Shown in pieces: positions 8,837 through 17,717 of a DNA stretch of 64,000 bases. The position numbers and the translations under genes were made by a program. The stretch comes from Methylobacterium isbiliense (GTDB lineage: Bacteria > Pseudomonadota > Alphaproteobacteria > Rhizobiales > Beijerinckiaceae), in contig NZ_BPQQ01000031.1 of assembly GCF_022179325.1 (NCBI RefSeq), forward strand, positions 306,220 to 370,219, read 5' to 3'. Under the pieces are notes generated by a model. That model was given only the letters and a program-made list of their open reading frames with translations, searched no databases and had not been told where the DNA came from. How positions within the stretch are numbered: the stretch's first letter is position 1; the number at the start of each line of letters is the position of its first letter.

Positions 8837-10096
8837 ATGCGTCGGGTCGTCGTCACGGGCCTCGGGATGGTCACGCCGCTGGGCAGCGGCGTCGACATCA
8901 CGTGGCGCCGCCTCATCGAAGGGCAGAGCGGGGCCGCCCGCGTCGAGGCCTTCGACGTCTCGGACCTGCCCTGCCGCATCGCCTGCTCGATCCCCCTCGG
9001 CAACGCGGGGGAGGGCGCTTTCGACGCCGATGCCTACGTGGAGCCGAAGGAGCAGCGGAAGGTCGATCCGTTCATCGTCTACGCGATGGCGGCCTCCGCG
9101 CAGGCCCTCGACGACGCGGACTGGCACCCGACATCGTACGAGGATCAGGCTGCCACGGGCGTGCTGATCGGCTCCGGCATCGGCGGCATCGGGGGCATCT
9201 ACGACGCCTCCGTGACGCTGTTCGAGAAGGGGCCGCGGCGCATCTCGCCGTTCTTCATCCCGGGCCGCATCATCAACCTCGCCTCCGGGCAGGTGTCGAT
9301 CGCCCACGGGCTGAAGGGGCCGAACCATGCGGTGGTCACGGCCTGTTCCACCGGCGCGCACGCCGTGGGCGATGCCGCCCGGCTGATCGCCCTGGGCGAC
9401 GCCGACGTGATGCTGGCGGGCGGGGCCGAATCGCCGATCAACCGCCTGTCGCTCGCGGGCTTCGCCGCCTGCCGCGCCCTCTCGACCGGCTTCAACGACC
9501 GGCCGCAGCAGGCGTCCCGGCCCTACGACCGCGACCGCGACGGGTTCGTGATGGGCGAGGGCGCGGGCATCCTGGTCCTCGAAGAGTACGAGCACGCCAA
9601 GGCGCGCGGCGCCAGGATCTACGCCGAGGTCGTCGGTTACGGCCTCTCGGGGGACGCCTATCACATCACCTCGCCCTCGCCCGACGGCGACGGGGCCTTC
9701 CGCTGCATGAGCGCGGCGGTGAAGCGCGCCGGCATCGCGCCGGCCGAGATCGACTACATCAATGCGCACGGCACCTCGACCCCGCTCGGCGACGAGCTGG
9801 AGCTGAAGGCGGTCGAGCGCCTGCTCGGCGAGGCCGAGGGCGTCTCGATGTCCTCCACCAAGTCCGCGACCGGGCACCTGCTCGGGGCAGCGGGCGCCAT
9901 CGAGGCGATCTTCTCGGTGCTGGCCATCCGCGATCAGATCGTGCCGCCGACCCTCAACCTCGACAATCCCTCCGTCGAGACGGCGATCGACCTCGTCCCG
10001 CACGAGGCCAAGCGCCGCAAGGTCGACGTGGTCCTGTCGAACTCCTTCGGCTTCGGCGGCACCAACGCCTCGCTGATCCTGCGCCGGGTGGCCTGA
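8837..10096 (+). CDS. fabF: 3-oxoacyl-ACP synthase II
   Basis: FabF condenses malonyl-ACP with acyl-ACP in chain elongation. The thiolase-fold catalytic triad is complete: Cys170 in TACSTGAH, His311 in NAHGTSTPLGDE and His347 in SATGHLLGAAG. The ending NSFGFGGTNASLILRR is the standard FabF terminus. The ATG at 8837 gives the usual opening MRRVVVTGLGMVTPLG. An in-frame ATG at 8813 would add eight residues (MGSGRDNA) and cannot be excluded. The gene lies 67 bases after acpP, completing fabD-fabG-acpP-fabF. Residue numbers count from 8837. Confidence 0.95.
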   Translation: MRRVVVTGLGMVTPLGSGVDITWRRLIEGQSGAARVEAFDVSDLPCRIACSIPLGNAGEGAFDADAYVEPKEQRKVDPFIVYAMAASAQALDDADWHPTSYEDQAATGVLIGSGIGGIGGIYDASVTLFEKGPRRISPFFIPGRIINLASGQVSIAHGLKGPNHAVVTACSTGAHAVGDAARLIALGDADVMLAGGAESPINRLSLAGFAACRALSTGFNDRPQQASRPYDRDRDGFVMGEGAGILVLEEYEHAKARGARIYAEVVGYGLSGDAYHITSPSPDGDGAFRCMSAAVKRAGIAPAEIDYINAHGTSTPLGDELELKAVERLLGEAEGVSMSSTKSATGHLLGAAGAIEAIFSVLAIRDQIVPPTLNLDNPSVETAIDLVPHEAKRRKVDVVLSNSFGFGGTNASLILRRVA

Positions 10097-10130
10097 GGGC
10101 TCGTGCCCTCACGCGCGAGGCACCTCGCGC
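10095..10130 (+). terminator. Two tandem hairpins at the end of fabF
   Basis: Two perfect inverted repeats follow each other: GAGGGC-N4-GCCCTC at 10095-10110, which overlaps the fabF stop codon, and GCGCGAGG-N2-CCTCGCGC at 10113-10130. There is no T-tract afterwards, so this is not a textbook intrinsic terminator. It may act as a 3'-end stabiliser or a weak or Rho-assisted terminator. A third, looser inverted repeat lies around 10134-10152. Confidence 0.4.
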
Positions 10131-10137
10131 CACGGCC

Positions 10138-10272
10138 TCAGGCTGCGGCCTGGGTCAAGTCGCCGGCGCGGATCATCTCATCGGCCGGGCGGTGACACAC
10201 CTGGCAGACGAGGCGCACCTGATCCAGCGTGAGGTGACGCTTCCGGTTCAGGATGGCCGGATGCGATGATCC
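10138..10272 (-). pseudogene. Short Cys-x2-Cys reading frame lacking a start codon, possible frameshifted small gene
   Basis: On the minus strand, 44 codons are open between two stops and read like real protein: PAILNRKRHLTLDQVRL, then VCQVCHRPADEMIRAGD. The CQVC pair suggests a half zinc ribbon. No ATG, GTG or TTG stands at a sensible place at its front. An ATG at 10276-10274 lies just ahead but in another frame; it overlaps the TGA that limits this frame (ATGA). A single-base change near 10265-10275 would join them. This is either a decayed or frameshifted small gene, a gene with a rare start codon, or chance. The rest of the 375-base gap between fabF and mltG (10097-10471) shows only the hairpins after fabF and, near 10400-10465, the probable promoter/RBS region of mltG. 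Confidence 0.3.
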
Positions 10273-10471
10273 TCATGGTGGCTCACCGCACGGTGCCGTG
10301 ATGGGAGCCGAAGCCTCGTACCCGGCCGGACCCGGGATCGCGCCACGCGCTGGACGGTCGCGGCCGCTTCTCCCGGCTCCATTTCGCCATAAAGGCTGGT
10401 AGGGTCTGGCGGCCCAGCGCGGATGCCGGGCGAGCGCGCGTCCGCCAGGGTAGCGTCACGACAGGACCGCC

Positions 10472-11833
10472 ATGTTCCGCAAGCGAAAGACCGACGCGCC
10501 GCCGAGCGCGCCGGACCAGCCGGCTCAGCCGAGCCGCCTCGCGCCGCGCAGCCCGAGCGAGGCGATCAAGCCGACCGCGGCCCCGCCCCCGCCGGCCGCG
10601 CCCGTGCGCGAGCGCGGCGGGTTCCTGTCGGCGGTGAGCGGATTCCTGACCCTGTTCGTCGTGCTGGGCCTCGGTGCCATGCTCGGCCTCGTCGTGGTCG
10701 ACCGGCAGATCAACGAGCCGGGTCCGCTGGCCACCGACAAGGTGGTGGTGGTGCCGGCCCGCTCCAGCGTCGGCGAGATGGCGAACCTGCTCCAGCGCGA
10801 GGGCGTCATCACGCACCCGACCCTGTTCGAGCTCGCCGCGCGCTTCGCCCGCAAGCAGCCCCTCAAGGCCGGCGAGTTCAACTTCAAGGCCCATGCCAGC
10901 ATCGACGACGTGCTCGACACCCTGATCCAGGGCCGGCCCGTCCAGCACGCGATCACCTTCCCGGAGGGGCTCACCAGCGAGCAGATCGTGGCCCGCCTGC
11001 GGGACAACGACATCCTCACCGGCGAGATCAACGAGATCCCGCCCGAGGGCTCGCTCCTGCCCGACACCTACAAGTTCGAGCGCGGCGACAGCCGCCAGAA
11101 GATCGTCACGCTCATGCGCGCCAAGCAGAGCGAGGTGCTCAAGCGGGTCTGGGCCGGCAAGGCCCAGGAAGTCCCGGTGCGCACGCCCCAGGAACTCGTC
11201 ACGCTCGCCTCCATCGTCGAGAAGGAGACGGGGCGGGCCGACGAGCGCCCGCGGGTGGCGGGCGTGTTCATCAACCGCCTGCAGAAGCGCATGAAGCTGC
11301 AATCCGATCCCACGATCGTCTACGGGCTCGTCGGCGGGCGCGGCACGCTGGGGCGCGGCATCCTGCGCTCGGAGATCGACCGGCCGACCCCCTACAACAC
11401 CTACGTGATCGAGGGCCTGCCGCCGGGGCCGATCGCCAATCCGGGCCGCGCCGCCCTCGAAGCGGTGGCGAACCCCTCGCGCACCAAGGACCTGTTCTTC
11501 GTCGCCGACGGCACCGGCGGGCACGTCTTCGCCGAGACCCTGGAGGCCCACAACCGCAACGTCGCCCGCTGGCGCCAGATCGAGAAGGCCAAGGCCGCCA
11601 CCGACCCGGGCGCCGCGCAATCCGTGGACAAGGTCGAGCCCGCGCCGGGCGCCGACCCGTCGGCGGGACCGAGCCGCGGCCTGCCGGCCTCGCCGATGGC
11701 CTACGACGGCGGCGAGCCGGGCACGCGCTCTCGCGCCTTCGACGCCTCCGAGGGGACGGCGCGCGATCCCCTCCGCAACAAGACCTACGACCTGAGCTAC
11801 CCGAAATCGGTCCCGGTCCTGCGCAATCCCTGA
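10472..11833 (+). CDS. mltG: Endolytic murein transglycosylase
   Basis: MltG cleaves nascent glycan strands in the periplasm and sets peptidoglycan strand length. The 453-residue protein has a proline-rich cytoplasmic N-terminus, one membrane segment at about residues 55-75 (FLTLFVVLGLGAMLGLVVV), and the YceG-like catalytic domain. The catalytic glutamate is in ASIVEKETG (Glu250), followed by the family blocks VFINRLQKRMKLQSDPT and YNTYVIEGLPPGPIANPG. A C-terminal extension of about 75 residues, rich in Pro, Ala and Ser, goes beyond the E. coli protein and is probably disordered. In many proteobacteria mltG follows fabF or pabC, as here. yicC starts 13 bases after its stop. Confidence 0.94.
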   Translation: MFRKRKTDAPPSAPDQPAQPSRLAPRSPSEAIKPTAAPPPPAAPVRERGGFLSAVSGFLTLFVVLGLGAMLGLVVVDRQINEPGPLATDKVVVVPARSSVGEMANLLQREGVITHPTLFELAARFARKQPLKAGEFNFKAHASIDDVLDTLIQGRPVQHAITFPEGLTSEQIVARLRDNDILTGEINEIPPEGSLLPDTYKFERGDSRQKIVTLMRAKQSEVLKRVWAGKAQEVPVRTPQELVTLASIVEKETGRADERPRVAGVFINRLQKRMKLQSDPTIVYGLVGGRGTLGRGILRSEIDRPTPYNTYVIEGLPPGPIANPGRAALEAVANPSRTKDLFFVADGTGGHVFAETLEAHNRNVARWRQIEKAKAATDPGAAQSVDKVEPAPGADPSAGPSRGLPASPMAYDGGEPGTRSRAFDASEGTARDPLRNKTYDLSYPKSVPVLRNP

Positions 11834-11846
11834 CCGCGAGGACCGC

Positions 11847-12722
11847 ATGAGCGTCGCGAGCATGACGGGTTTCGCCCGCGAGGCCGGCACGACCGGCCCG
11901 GTGCAATGGGCCTGGGAGGTCCGCAGCGTCAACGGCCGCGGCCTCGACGTGCGGCTGCGGGTTCCGCCGGGCTTCGATGCGGTCGGCGAGGAGGCCCGGG
12001 CCCAGGTGCAGAAGCGCCTCGCGCGCGGACAGTGTCAGCTCACCCTCACGCTGACCCGCAGCGAGGCCAAGCCGCGCCTGAGGGTCGACGAGACGCTGCT
12101 CGCCTCCCTGCTCGAATCCCTCGCGCGCCTGCGGCTGCCCGAGGGCGTGCGGCCGGCCTCTCTCGACGGGCTGCTGCAGGTGCGCGGCATCATCGAGGTC
12201 GAGGAGGGCCGCGAGGATCCGGCCGTGCTCCAGGCCGAGCTCGCGGCCGCCGCCGGGCGCCTCGCCGAATCCCTCCTGACCGTGCGCCGGGAGGAGGGGC
12301 GGGCGCTCGCCGCTCTGATCGACGACCAGCTCGCCCGCATCGCGGCGCTGACCGAGGCGGCGGAGGCCTGCCCGGCGCGCCGGCCCGAGGCGATCCGCGC
12401 GCGCCTCGCCGCCCAGGTTGCCGCGCTCTCGGAGGCGGGCGGCCTCGATCCCGACCGCCTGCACCAGGAGGCGGTGCTGCTCGCCGCCAAGGCCGATGTG
12501 CGCGAGGAGATCGACCGGCTGCGCGCCCACGTGACGGCCGCCCGGGACCTCGTCGCCGCGGGCGGTGCCATCGGCCGCCGGCTCGATTTCCTGGCCCAGG
12601 AGTTCGGCCGCGAGGCGAACACGCTGTGCGCCAAGGCCAACGACATCGCGCTCTCGCGGATCGGCCTCGACCTCAAGGCGGTCGTTGAGCAATTCCGCGA
12701 GCAGGTGCAGAACGTCGAGTAG
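11847..12722 (+). CDS. yicC: YicC family protein (putative endoribonuclease)
   Basis: A 291-residue protein with the two family parts: the N-terminal YicC-like domain opening MTGFAREAG and [14 protein letters not shown], and the C-terminal DUF1732 domain with [34 protein letters not shown] and the ending [18 protein letters not shown]. These blocks are highly conserved. E. coli YicC has been described as an endoribonuclease that helps degrade certain small RNAs. The position directly before gmk is a long-standing association, seen here with a 113-base gap. The ATG at 11847 follows GCGAGGACCGC. Confidence 0.93.
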   Translation: MSVASMTGFAREAGTTGPVQWAWEVRSVNGRGLDVRLRVPPGFDAVGEEARAQVQKRLARGQCQLTLTLTRSEAKPRLRVDETLLASLLESLARLRLPEGVRPASLDGLLQVRGIIEVEEGREDPAVLQAELAAAAGRLAESLLTVRREEGRALAALIDDQLARIAALTEAAEACPARRPEAIRARLAAQVAALSEAGGLDPDRLHQEAVLLAAKADVREEIDRLRAHVTAARDLVAAGGAIGRRLDFLAQEFGREANTLCAKANDIALSRIGLDLKAVVEQFREQVQNVE

Positions 12723-12835
12723 CGGCGGGATCACCTCCCGCCGGTCGCCACGAGCCGCGGGCCGCCGTATCGCGACGAGGGAGCGGTCGCCCGCTCGTCG
12801 GTGGATGCGGGCGGCGCGGCGGGGAACGAGTGCAG

Positions 12836-13498
12836 ATGAGTGTTGGGTTCGAAGCGACGTCTCCGGTGACGCGGCGCGGTCTGGTGCTGATCCTCTCCTC
12901 GCCCTCCGGGGCGGGCAAGACCACGCTCACCCGCGCGCTCGCGCGGCAGCCGGAATGGAAGCTGGATCTCTCGGTCTCGGTCACCACGCGGACGCGCAGG
13001 CCCTCCGAGATCGACGGGCAGCACTACCGCTTCATCGACCGCGAGACGTTCGAGAGCATGCGCGAGCGCGACGACATGCTCGAATGGGCGGAAGTGCACG
13101 GCAACTTCTACGGGACGCCGCGACGCCCGGTCGAGGCGGCATTGGCCGCCGGCCGGGACATGATCTTCGACATCGACTACCAGGGGACGCGGCAGGTTCG
13201 GGCGAAGCTGCGCGAGGACGTCGTCACGATCTTCATCCTGCCGCCCAGCATGGCGGAGCTGCGCCGCCGCCTGGAGCGCCGCGCCGAGGACACCGCCGAG
13301 ACCATCGAGCGGCGCCTGCGCAACGCCCGCACCGAGATCGAGCGCTGGTCGGAATACGATTACGTGCTGATCAACGACGACCTCGACCGGTCCTTCAAGA
13401 CCCTGGAGGCGATCCTCACCGCCGAGCGCCTGCGCCGGCAGCGCCAGGTCGGGCTCGACCGCTTCGTGGAGGGCCTGCTGGCCGAGACGGGCGGCTGA
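12836..13498 (+). CDS. gmk: Guanylate kinase
   Basis: Gmk phosphorylates GMP to GDP using ATP. The P-loop [10 protein letters not shown] comes soon after the start, followed by the GMP-binding region ([20 protein letters not shown]), [10 protein letters not shown], and the [10 protein letters not shown] core motif. Length (220 residues) fits the family. The ATG at 12836 is preferred, with GGGGAA about nine bases upstream; a GTG two codons earlier (12830) is possible. The protein lacks fusions or unusual insertions. A gap of about 140 bases follows, in which no gene was recognised. Confidence 0.95.
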   Translation: MSVGFEATSPVTRRGLVLILSSPSGAGKTTLTRALARQPEWKLDLSVSVTTRTRRPSEIDGQHYRFIDRETFESMRERDDMLEWAEVHGNFYGTPRRPVEAALAAGRDMIFDIDYQGTRQVRAKLREDVVTIFILPPSMAELRRRLERRAEDTAETIERRLRNARTEIERWSEYDYVLINDDLDRSFKTLEAILTAERLRRQRQVGLDRFVEGLLAETGG

Positions 13499-13639
13499 CC
13501 GGGCCGACGGAACGATACGGCCCCGATTGCCGTTGAGAGCGGTCGCAGGGGCAATCGACATGACATTACGGCAGCGGGACCGCGCGGAGCCGGGGCGGGA
13601 TCCGACCGGCGCGACCGCTCTGTTGCGCGCGGCCGGCCG

Positions 13640-15076
13640 ATGACCGGCGGCACGCGCGACGGGATCACCTGCGACGTCGCCGTGATCGGCGCCGGGACCG
13701 CCGGCCTCGCCGCCTGGGATGCGGCGACCCGGGAAGGCGCCCGTGCCGCGCTGATCGAGCGGGGGCCAGGCGGCACGACCTGCGCCAGGGTCGGTTGCAT
13801 GCCCTCCAAGCTCCTGATCGCGGCGGCGCGCGCCGCGCACGACGCCCGTGGCGCGGGCCTGTTCGGGATCGATGTCCCGCAGGTCGGCGTCGACGGGCGG
13901 GCGGTGATGCGGCGCCTGCGGGCGGAGCGCGACCGCTTCGTCGCCAGCATCCGCGATGGGCTCGGCCGCGTGCCCGAGGATCTGCGCGTCGCCGGAGAGG
14001 CGCGATTCACCGGGCCGGCGACGCTGCTCGTCGACGGCCGCGTCGAGGTCCGGGCGAACGCCGTGGTGATCGCCACCGGATCGAGCCCGAGCCTGCCGCC
14101 GAGCCTCGCTGCCATCGCCGGGCGCGTGCTCACCACCGACACGCTGTTCGAGAGCGAGGATCTGCCGGACTCGCTGGCGGTCCTCGGGGCCGGACCGGTC
14201 GGCATCGAGATCGCGCAGGCGATGACGCGGCTCGGCGTCCGAGTCACGGTGTTCGATCCCGCGCAGTCGATCGGCGGCGCGACCGACCCGGCCGTGGCGG
14301 CCTCTGCCGAGGCCATCATCGGCCGCGAGGTCGACCTGCGCCTGCGCACCGAGGTCACGCAGGCCGCGCCGGACGGCGAGGGGATTCGCCTGCACTGGCG
14401 CAGCGGCGGGGAGACCGGCAGCGCCGCCTTCGCGCAGGTGCTGGCGGCGGCCGGACGACCGCCGAACCTCGCCGATCTCGACCTCGGCCGGGCCGGGCTC
14501 GACCTCGACGAAGCCGGCCGGCCGGAGATCCATCCGCACAGCCTGCAATGCGGGCCGGCACCCTTGTTCATCGCGGGCGACGCGAACCGCCTGCGCCCGG
14601 TGCTGCACGAGGCCTCCCGCCAGGGGCGGATCGCCGGCCGCAACGCCGCGCGGTTCCCCCGTGTCGAGGCGCCCGCGCCCTGGCCGGCCTTCGCGCTCGT
14701 CTTCACCGACCCGGAGATGGCCGCCGTCGGACGCGCCTTCGACCCGGAGGCGGCCCGTGACTGGCTGATCGGCGAGGTCTCGTTCGCCGATCAGGGCCGG
14801 GCGCGCGTGATGGGGCGCAACGCCGGCCTCGCGCGGATCTACGCGGAGCCGGAAGGCCGCCTGATCGGGGCGGAGATGGTCGGACCCGGCGTCGAGCATC
14901 TCGCGCATCTGCTGGCGGCGGCGATCCAGGAGGGCTGGACGGCACGGCACCTGCTGGAGCGCCCCTACTACCATCCCACTCTGGAGGAGGGGCTGACCAC
15001 CGCGCTCGGCGCCATCGCCGCGCGCGAGGCCGCCCCCGGGCCGCCGCGGGTTTCCTCGCCCCGGGGGATCCGGTAA
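13640..15076 (+). CDS. Dihydrolipoyl dehydrogenase-like FAD disulfide oxidoreductase
   Basis: A 478-residue class I pyridine nucleotide-disulfide oxidoreductase. The FAD-binding motif VIGAGTAGLAA is near the N-terminus. The redox-active pair Cys48/Cys53 is in TCARVGC rather than the CLNVGC of standard E3 subunits. The NAD(P)-binding motif is LGAGPVGIEIA. The FAD-closing GD motif is FIAGDANR, and the interface His445/Glu450 pair is in YYHPTLEEG. All catalytic elements are present. No 2-oxoacid dehydrogenase subunits are nearby, so it is probably not the E3 of a dehydrogenase complex. The divergent cysteine motif places it among stand-alone dihydrolipoamide dehydrogenase-like proteins of unknown substrate. 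Its stop lies 12 bases before the photoreceptor kinase, implying co-expression. Confidence 0.85.
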   Translation: MTGGTRDGITCDVAVIGAGTAGLAAWDAATREGARAALIERGPGGTTCARVGCMPSKLLIAAARAAHDARGAGLFGIDVPQVGVDGRAVMRRLRAERDRFVASIRDGLGRVPEDLRVAGEARFTGPATLLVDGRVEVRANAVVIATGSSPSLPPSLAAIAGRVLTTDTLFESEDLPDSLAVLGAGPVGIEIAQAMTRLGVRVTVFDPAQSIGGATDPAVAASAEAIIGREVDLRLRTEVTQAAPDGEGIRLHWRSGGETGSAAFAQVLAAAGRPPNLADLDLGRAGLDLDEAGRPEIHPHSLQCGPAPLFIAGDANRLRPVLHEASRQGRIAGRNAARFPRVEAPAPWPAFALVFTDPEMAAVGRAFDPEAARDWLIGEVSFADQGRARVMGRNAGLARIYAEPEGRLIGAEMVGPGVEHLAHLLAAAIQEGWTARHLLERPYYHPTLEEGLTTALGAIAAREAAPGPPRVSSPRGIR

Positions 15077-15088
15077 GGTCGTAACACC

Positions 15089-17683
15089 TTGACCATCGTT
15101 CCCTCACCTCCGCCGCGCGCGGGCACCGGAATCCTCGATACCCTGACGTCTCGACAGATCGACGGCCTTGCCGAGGGTGTCGTTCAGGTCGATTCGAGCG
15201 GGACGATTCTGCTGTACAACGTGGCCGAGAGCCGATTCTCCGGCCGCGCACCGGAGCGGGTGCTCGGACGAAACTTCTTCAGCGAGATCGCGCCCTGCAC
15301 CCGCGTGCCCGACTTCTACGGCAGGTTCCGGGAAGGTGTGCGCCGCGGCCTCCTCGATGAGACCTTCTCCTTCGTGTACGGCTTCGACCCGCAGCCGCTG
15401 CGGGTGCGCATCACGCTGCGCCGCGCGACCGCGCCGGACCGGTACTGGATCGTCACCCAGCCCGTCGGCGCGGTGGCGGTGCCGGATGCCCGCGAGGCCG
15501 TGCGGGCCGCGGTCGGGCAGCGCGTGAGCGCCGCGCCGGTCGATCCGGCCCTGTGCGAACGCGAGCCCATCCACATCCCGGGATCGATCCAGCCGCATGC
15601 CCACCTGATCGTGGCCGATGCCGGGACGCTGGAGGTGGTGGCCTGCTCGGCGAACATCCCGGATGCCCTCGCGCGTCCTATCGGGCAGCCGCTCGCCGCG
15701 CTGCTGCCGGACGGCCTGCTCGCCTCCCTGCGCGCCCGGCTCTGCGGCCCGGAGGTGGAGGACGGGCGCGTCCTGCGCGCCCGCACGGTGCTCGGCCCCG
15801 GTTCCGTTCCCTACGAGGTGGTGGCGCACCGGTCGGGCGCGCGCATCCTCGCCGAGTTCGAGCGGGTGCCGCTGCATCCGGAGGATTTCGCCACCGCGGG
15901 CCCGATCGAGGTCGAGGCGGCGGTCGGGCGACTGCGCGGGGCGAGCGGGCTGATGGAGGCCGCGGCCTGCGCCGCCCGCGAGACGCGGGCGCTCACCGGC
16001 TTCGAGAGCATCCTCGTCTACCGCTTCGATCCGGACTGGAACGGCGAGGCGATCGCCGAGGACAAGGTCGAGAGCTGGGACCGGTCGCTGATGGGCCTGC
16101 ATTTCCCGGCAAGCGACATCCCGGCCCAGGCCCGGGCGCTCTACACCCGCTCGAAGAGCCGCTTCGTCATCGACCGCGACTATGTGCCAGTGCCGCTCAC
16201 GGCGCTGCCGGGCGCCGCCGACACCCCCATCGACCTCACCTTCGCGCAGGGGCGCAGCCTCTCGCCGATCCACCTCGAGTACCAGCGCAACCTCGGCGTC
16301 AACGGGTCGATGTCGGTGTCGATCATGGTCGAGGGGCGGCTGTGGGGCCTGCTGATCGGCCACCACCGCAAGCCGCATTACGTCGCCCCCGAGACCCGGG
16401 CCGCCGCCGCCGTGCTGGCGGACGCTTTCGCGATGCGGGTGCAGGAGATGGAGAGCATCCGCCTCTGGCACGCGCAGCAGGAGCACCTCGCCGCCGAGAG
16501 CCGGCTCGTGCGCGAACTCGCCCGGTCGGACGATTTCGTGGGCGCCCTCACGCAGGGCGCGACAACGCTGCTCGACCTGTTCGAGGCGGGCGGCGCCGCC
16601 ACGGTCTCGGACGGGAGCGTGCGCCTGCTCGGGCGCACGCCGCCCGCCGCGGCTGTTCTGGCAATCGCCGATCACCTGCGGGTGACGCTGCCGCCCGGCC
16701 GCACCAGCTACGCCTCCTCCGAGTTCGCCGCCGACCATCCGGCGAGCCGACCCTGGACCGATCAGGCGAGCGGCGTCCTGGCGGCGTTCGTCGATCCGGA
16801 CCGGGCGCACCTGCTGCTGTGGTTCCGGCCCGAAGTCCCGAGCACCGTCACCTGGGGCGGCGACCCCCGCAAGCCCGTCCTGGGGGCAGCCGGCTCGGCC
16901 ACCGTGCTGCCGCGGCGCTCCTTCGAGCGCTGGGTCGAGGAGCGCCGCGGGGCCTCCGCGCCGTTCGCCGCGTGGCAGGTCGGCATCGCCGAGGCGCTCG
17001 CCCAGGCGGTGGAGGGCGTGGTGCTGCGCCAGCGCCGCAAGATCGCGGACCTGACCGGCCTCCTCGTCGAGAAGGAAAAGCTTCTCGCTCAGAAGGACCT
17101 GCTCGCGCGCGAGATCGACCACCGGGTGAAGAACTCGCTGCAGATCGTCTCCGCCTTCCTGCACATGCAGCGCCGGCAGGTGACGGATCCGGCGGCCAAG
17201 GAGGCCTTCGCGGAGACGATCGGCCGCGTGATGAGCGTGGCGCGCGTGCACGACAGCCTCTACCAGGCGGAGAGCGTCGAGGAGGTCGATCTCGGCCAGA
17301 CGATCGAGCACCTCTGCGCCGACCTCGCCGTGATGGCAGGGGAGCGGCACACCCTCGCGCTCGACGCCCAATCGGGTCTGATGGTGCCGTACCGCAAGGC
17401 GGTCGCCCTTTCGCTCATCGCCACCGAACTCGTCACCAACGCCTTCAAGTACGCCTACGACGCTGAGGGCGGGCGGGTGGCGGTGAGCGTCGCGGCGGTG
17501 AGCGAAGGCCGGGTGAGCCTCTCGGTCTGCGACGACGGGCGTGGCCTGCCGGCCGCATGGGCGGAGGGGCAGGCGCAGGGGACCGGCCTCGGCATGAAGC
17601 TGATCCGCTCGATGCTCGACCAGATCAACGCGCACCTGGAGGTGAAAAGCGAGGCCGGCGCCTGCTTCACGGTCACGGCCTGA
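15089..17683 (+). CDS. PYP-bacteriophytochrome hybrid sensor histidine kinase (Ppr-like)
   Basis: An 864-residue multi-light sensor. Residues 1-125 form a photoactive-yellow-protein domain: Tyr43 and Glu47 (LYNVAE), Arg53, and chromophore Cys70 in FFSEIAPCT match the p-coumarate pocket of PYP; Thr50 of Halorhodospira PYP is Ser51 here. Next comes a full bacteriophytochrome core: Cys156 in LCEREPIHIPGS is the biliverdin attachment site, PASDIP carries Asp343, SPIHLEYQRN carries His395, and PRRSF at 608-612 is the PHY tongue motif. The output is a HisKA_2-type kinase with phospho-acceptor His678 in EIDHRVKNSLQIVS and an HATPase domain ending near the C-terminus. Start is a TTG at 15089; no better start gives the whole PYP domain. 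No heme oxygenase, tyrosine ammonia-lyase, p-coumarate ligase or response-regulator gene is in the window. The architecture is that of Ppr of Rhodospirillum centenum. Confidence 0.92.
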   Translation: MTIVPSPPPRAGTGILDTLTSRQIDGLAEGVVQVDSSGTILLYNVAESRFSGRAPERVLGRNFFSEIAPCTRVPDFYGRFREGVRRGLLDETFSFVYGFDPQPLRVRITLRRATAPDRYWIVTQPVGAVAVPDAREAVRAAVGQRVSAAPVDPALCEREPIHIPGSIQPHAHLIVADAGTLEVVACSANIPDALARPIGQPLAALLPDGLLASLRARLCGPEVEDGRVLRARTVLGPGSVPYEVVAHRSGARILAEFERVPLHPEDFATAGPIEVEAAVGRLRGASGLMEAAACAARETRALTGFESILVYRFDPDWNGEAIAEDKVESWDRSLMGLHFPASDIPAQARALYTRSKSRFVIDRDYVPVPLTALPGAADTPIDLTFAQGRSLSPIHLEYQRNLGVNGSMSVSIMVEGRLWGLLIGHHRKPHYVAPETRAAAAVLADAFAMRVQEMESIRLWHAQQEHLAAESRLVRELARSDDFVGALTQGATTLLDLFEAGGAATVSDGSVRLLGRTPPAAAVLAIADHLRVTLPPGRTSYASSEFAADHPASRPWTDQASGVLAAFVDPDRAHLLLWFRPEVPSTVTWGGDPRKPVLGAAGSATVLPRRSFERWVEERRGASAPFAAWQVGIAEALAQAVEGVVLRQRRKIADLTGLLVEKEKLLAQKDLLAREIDHRVKNSLQIVSAFLHMQRRQVTDPAAKEAFAETIGRVMSVARVHDSLYQAESVEEVDLGQTIEHLCADLAVMAGERHTLALDAQSGLMVPYRKAVALSLIATELVTNAFKYAYDAEGGRVAVSVAAVSEGRVSLSVCDDGRGLPAAWAEGQAQGTGLGMKLIRSMLDQINAHLEVKSEAGACFTVTA

Positions 17684-17717
17684 GGGCGAATCAACGGCCA
17701 GGAGCAGGATCGCTGCT

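Noticed and set aside
13640-15076. Mercuric reductase
   Set aside because: The redox motif is TCARVGC, and there is no N-terminal heavy-metal domain or C-terminal cysteine pair.
15104-17635. 843-codon frame antisense to the photoreceptor gene
   Set aside because: The plus-strand frame carries many specific motifs; the antisense frame carries none.
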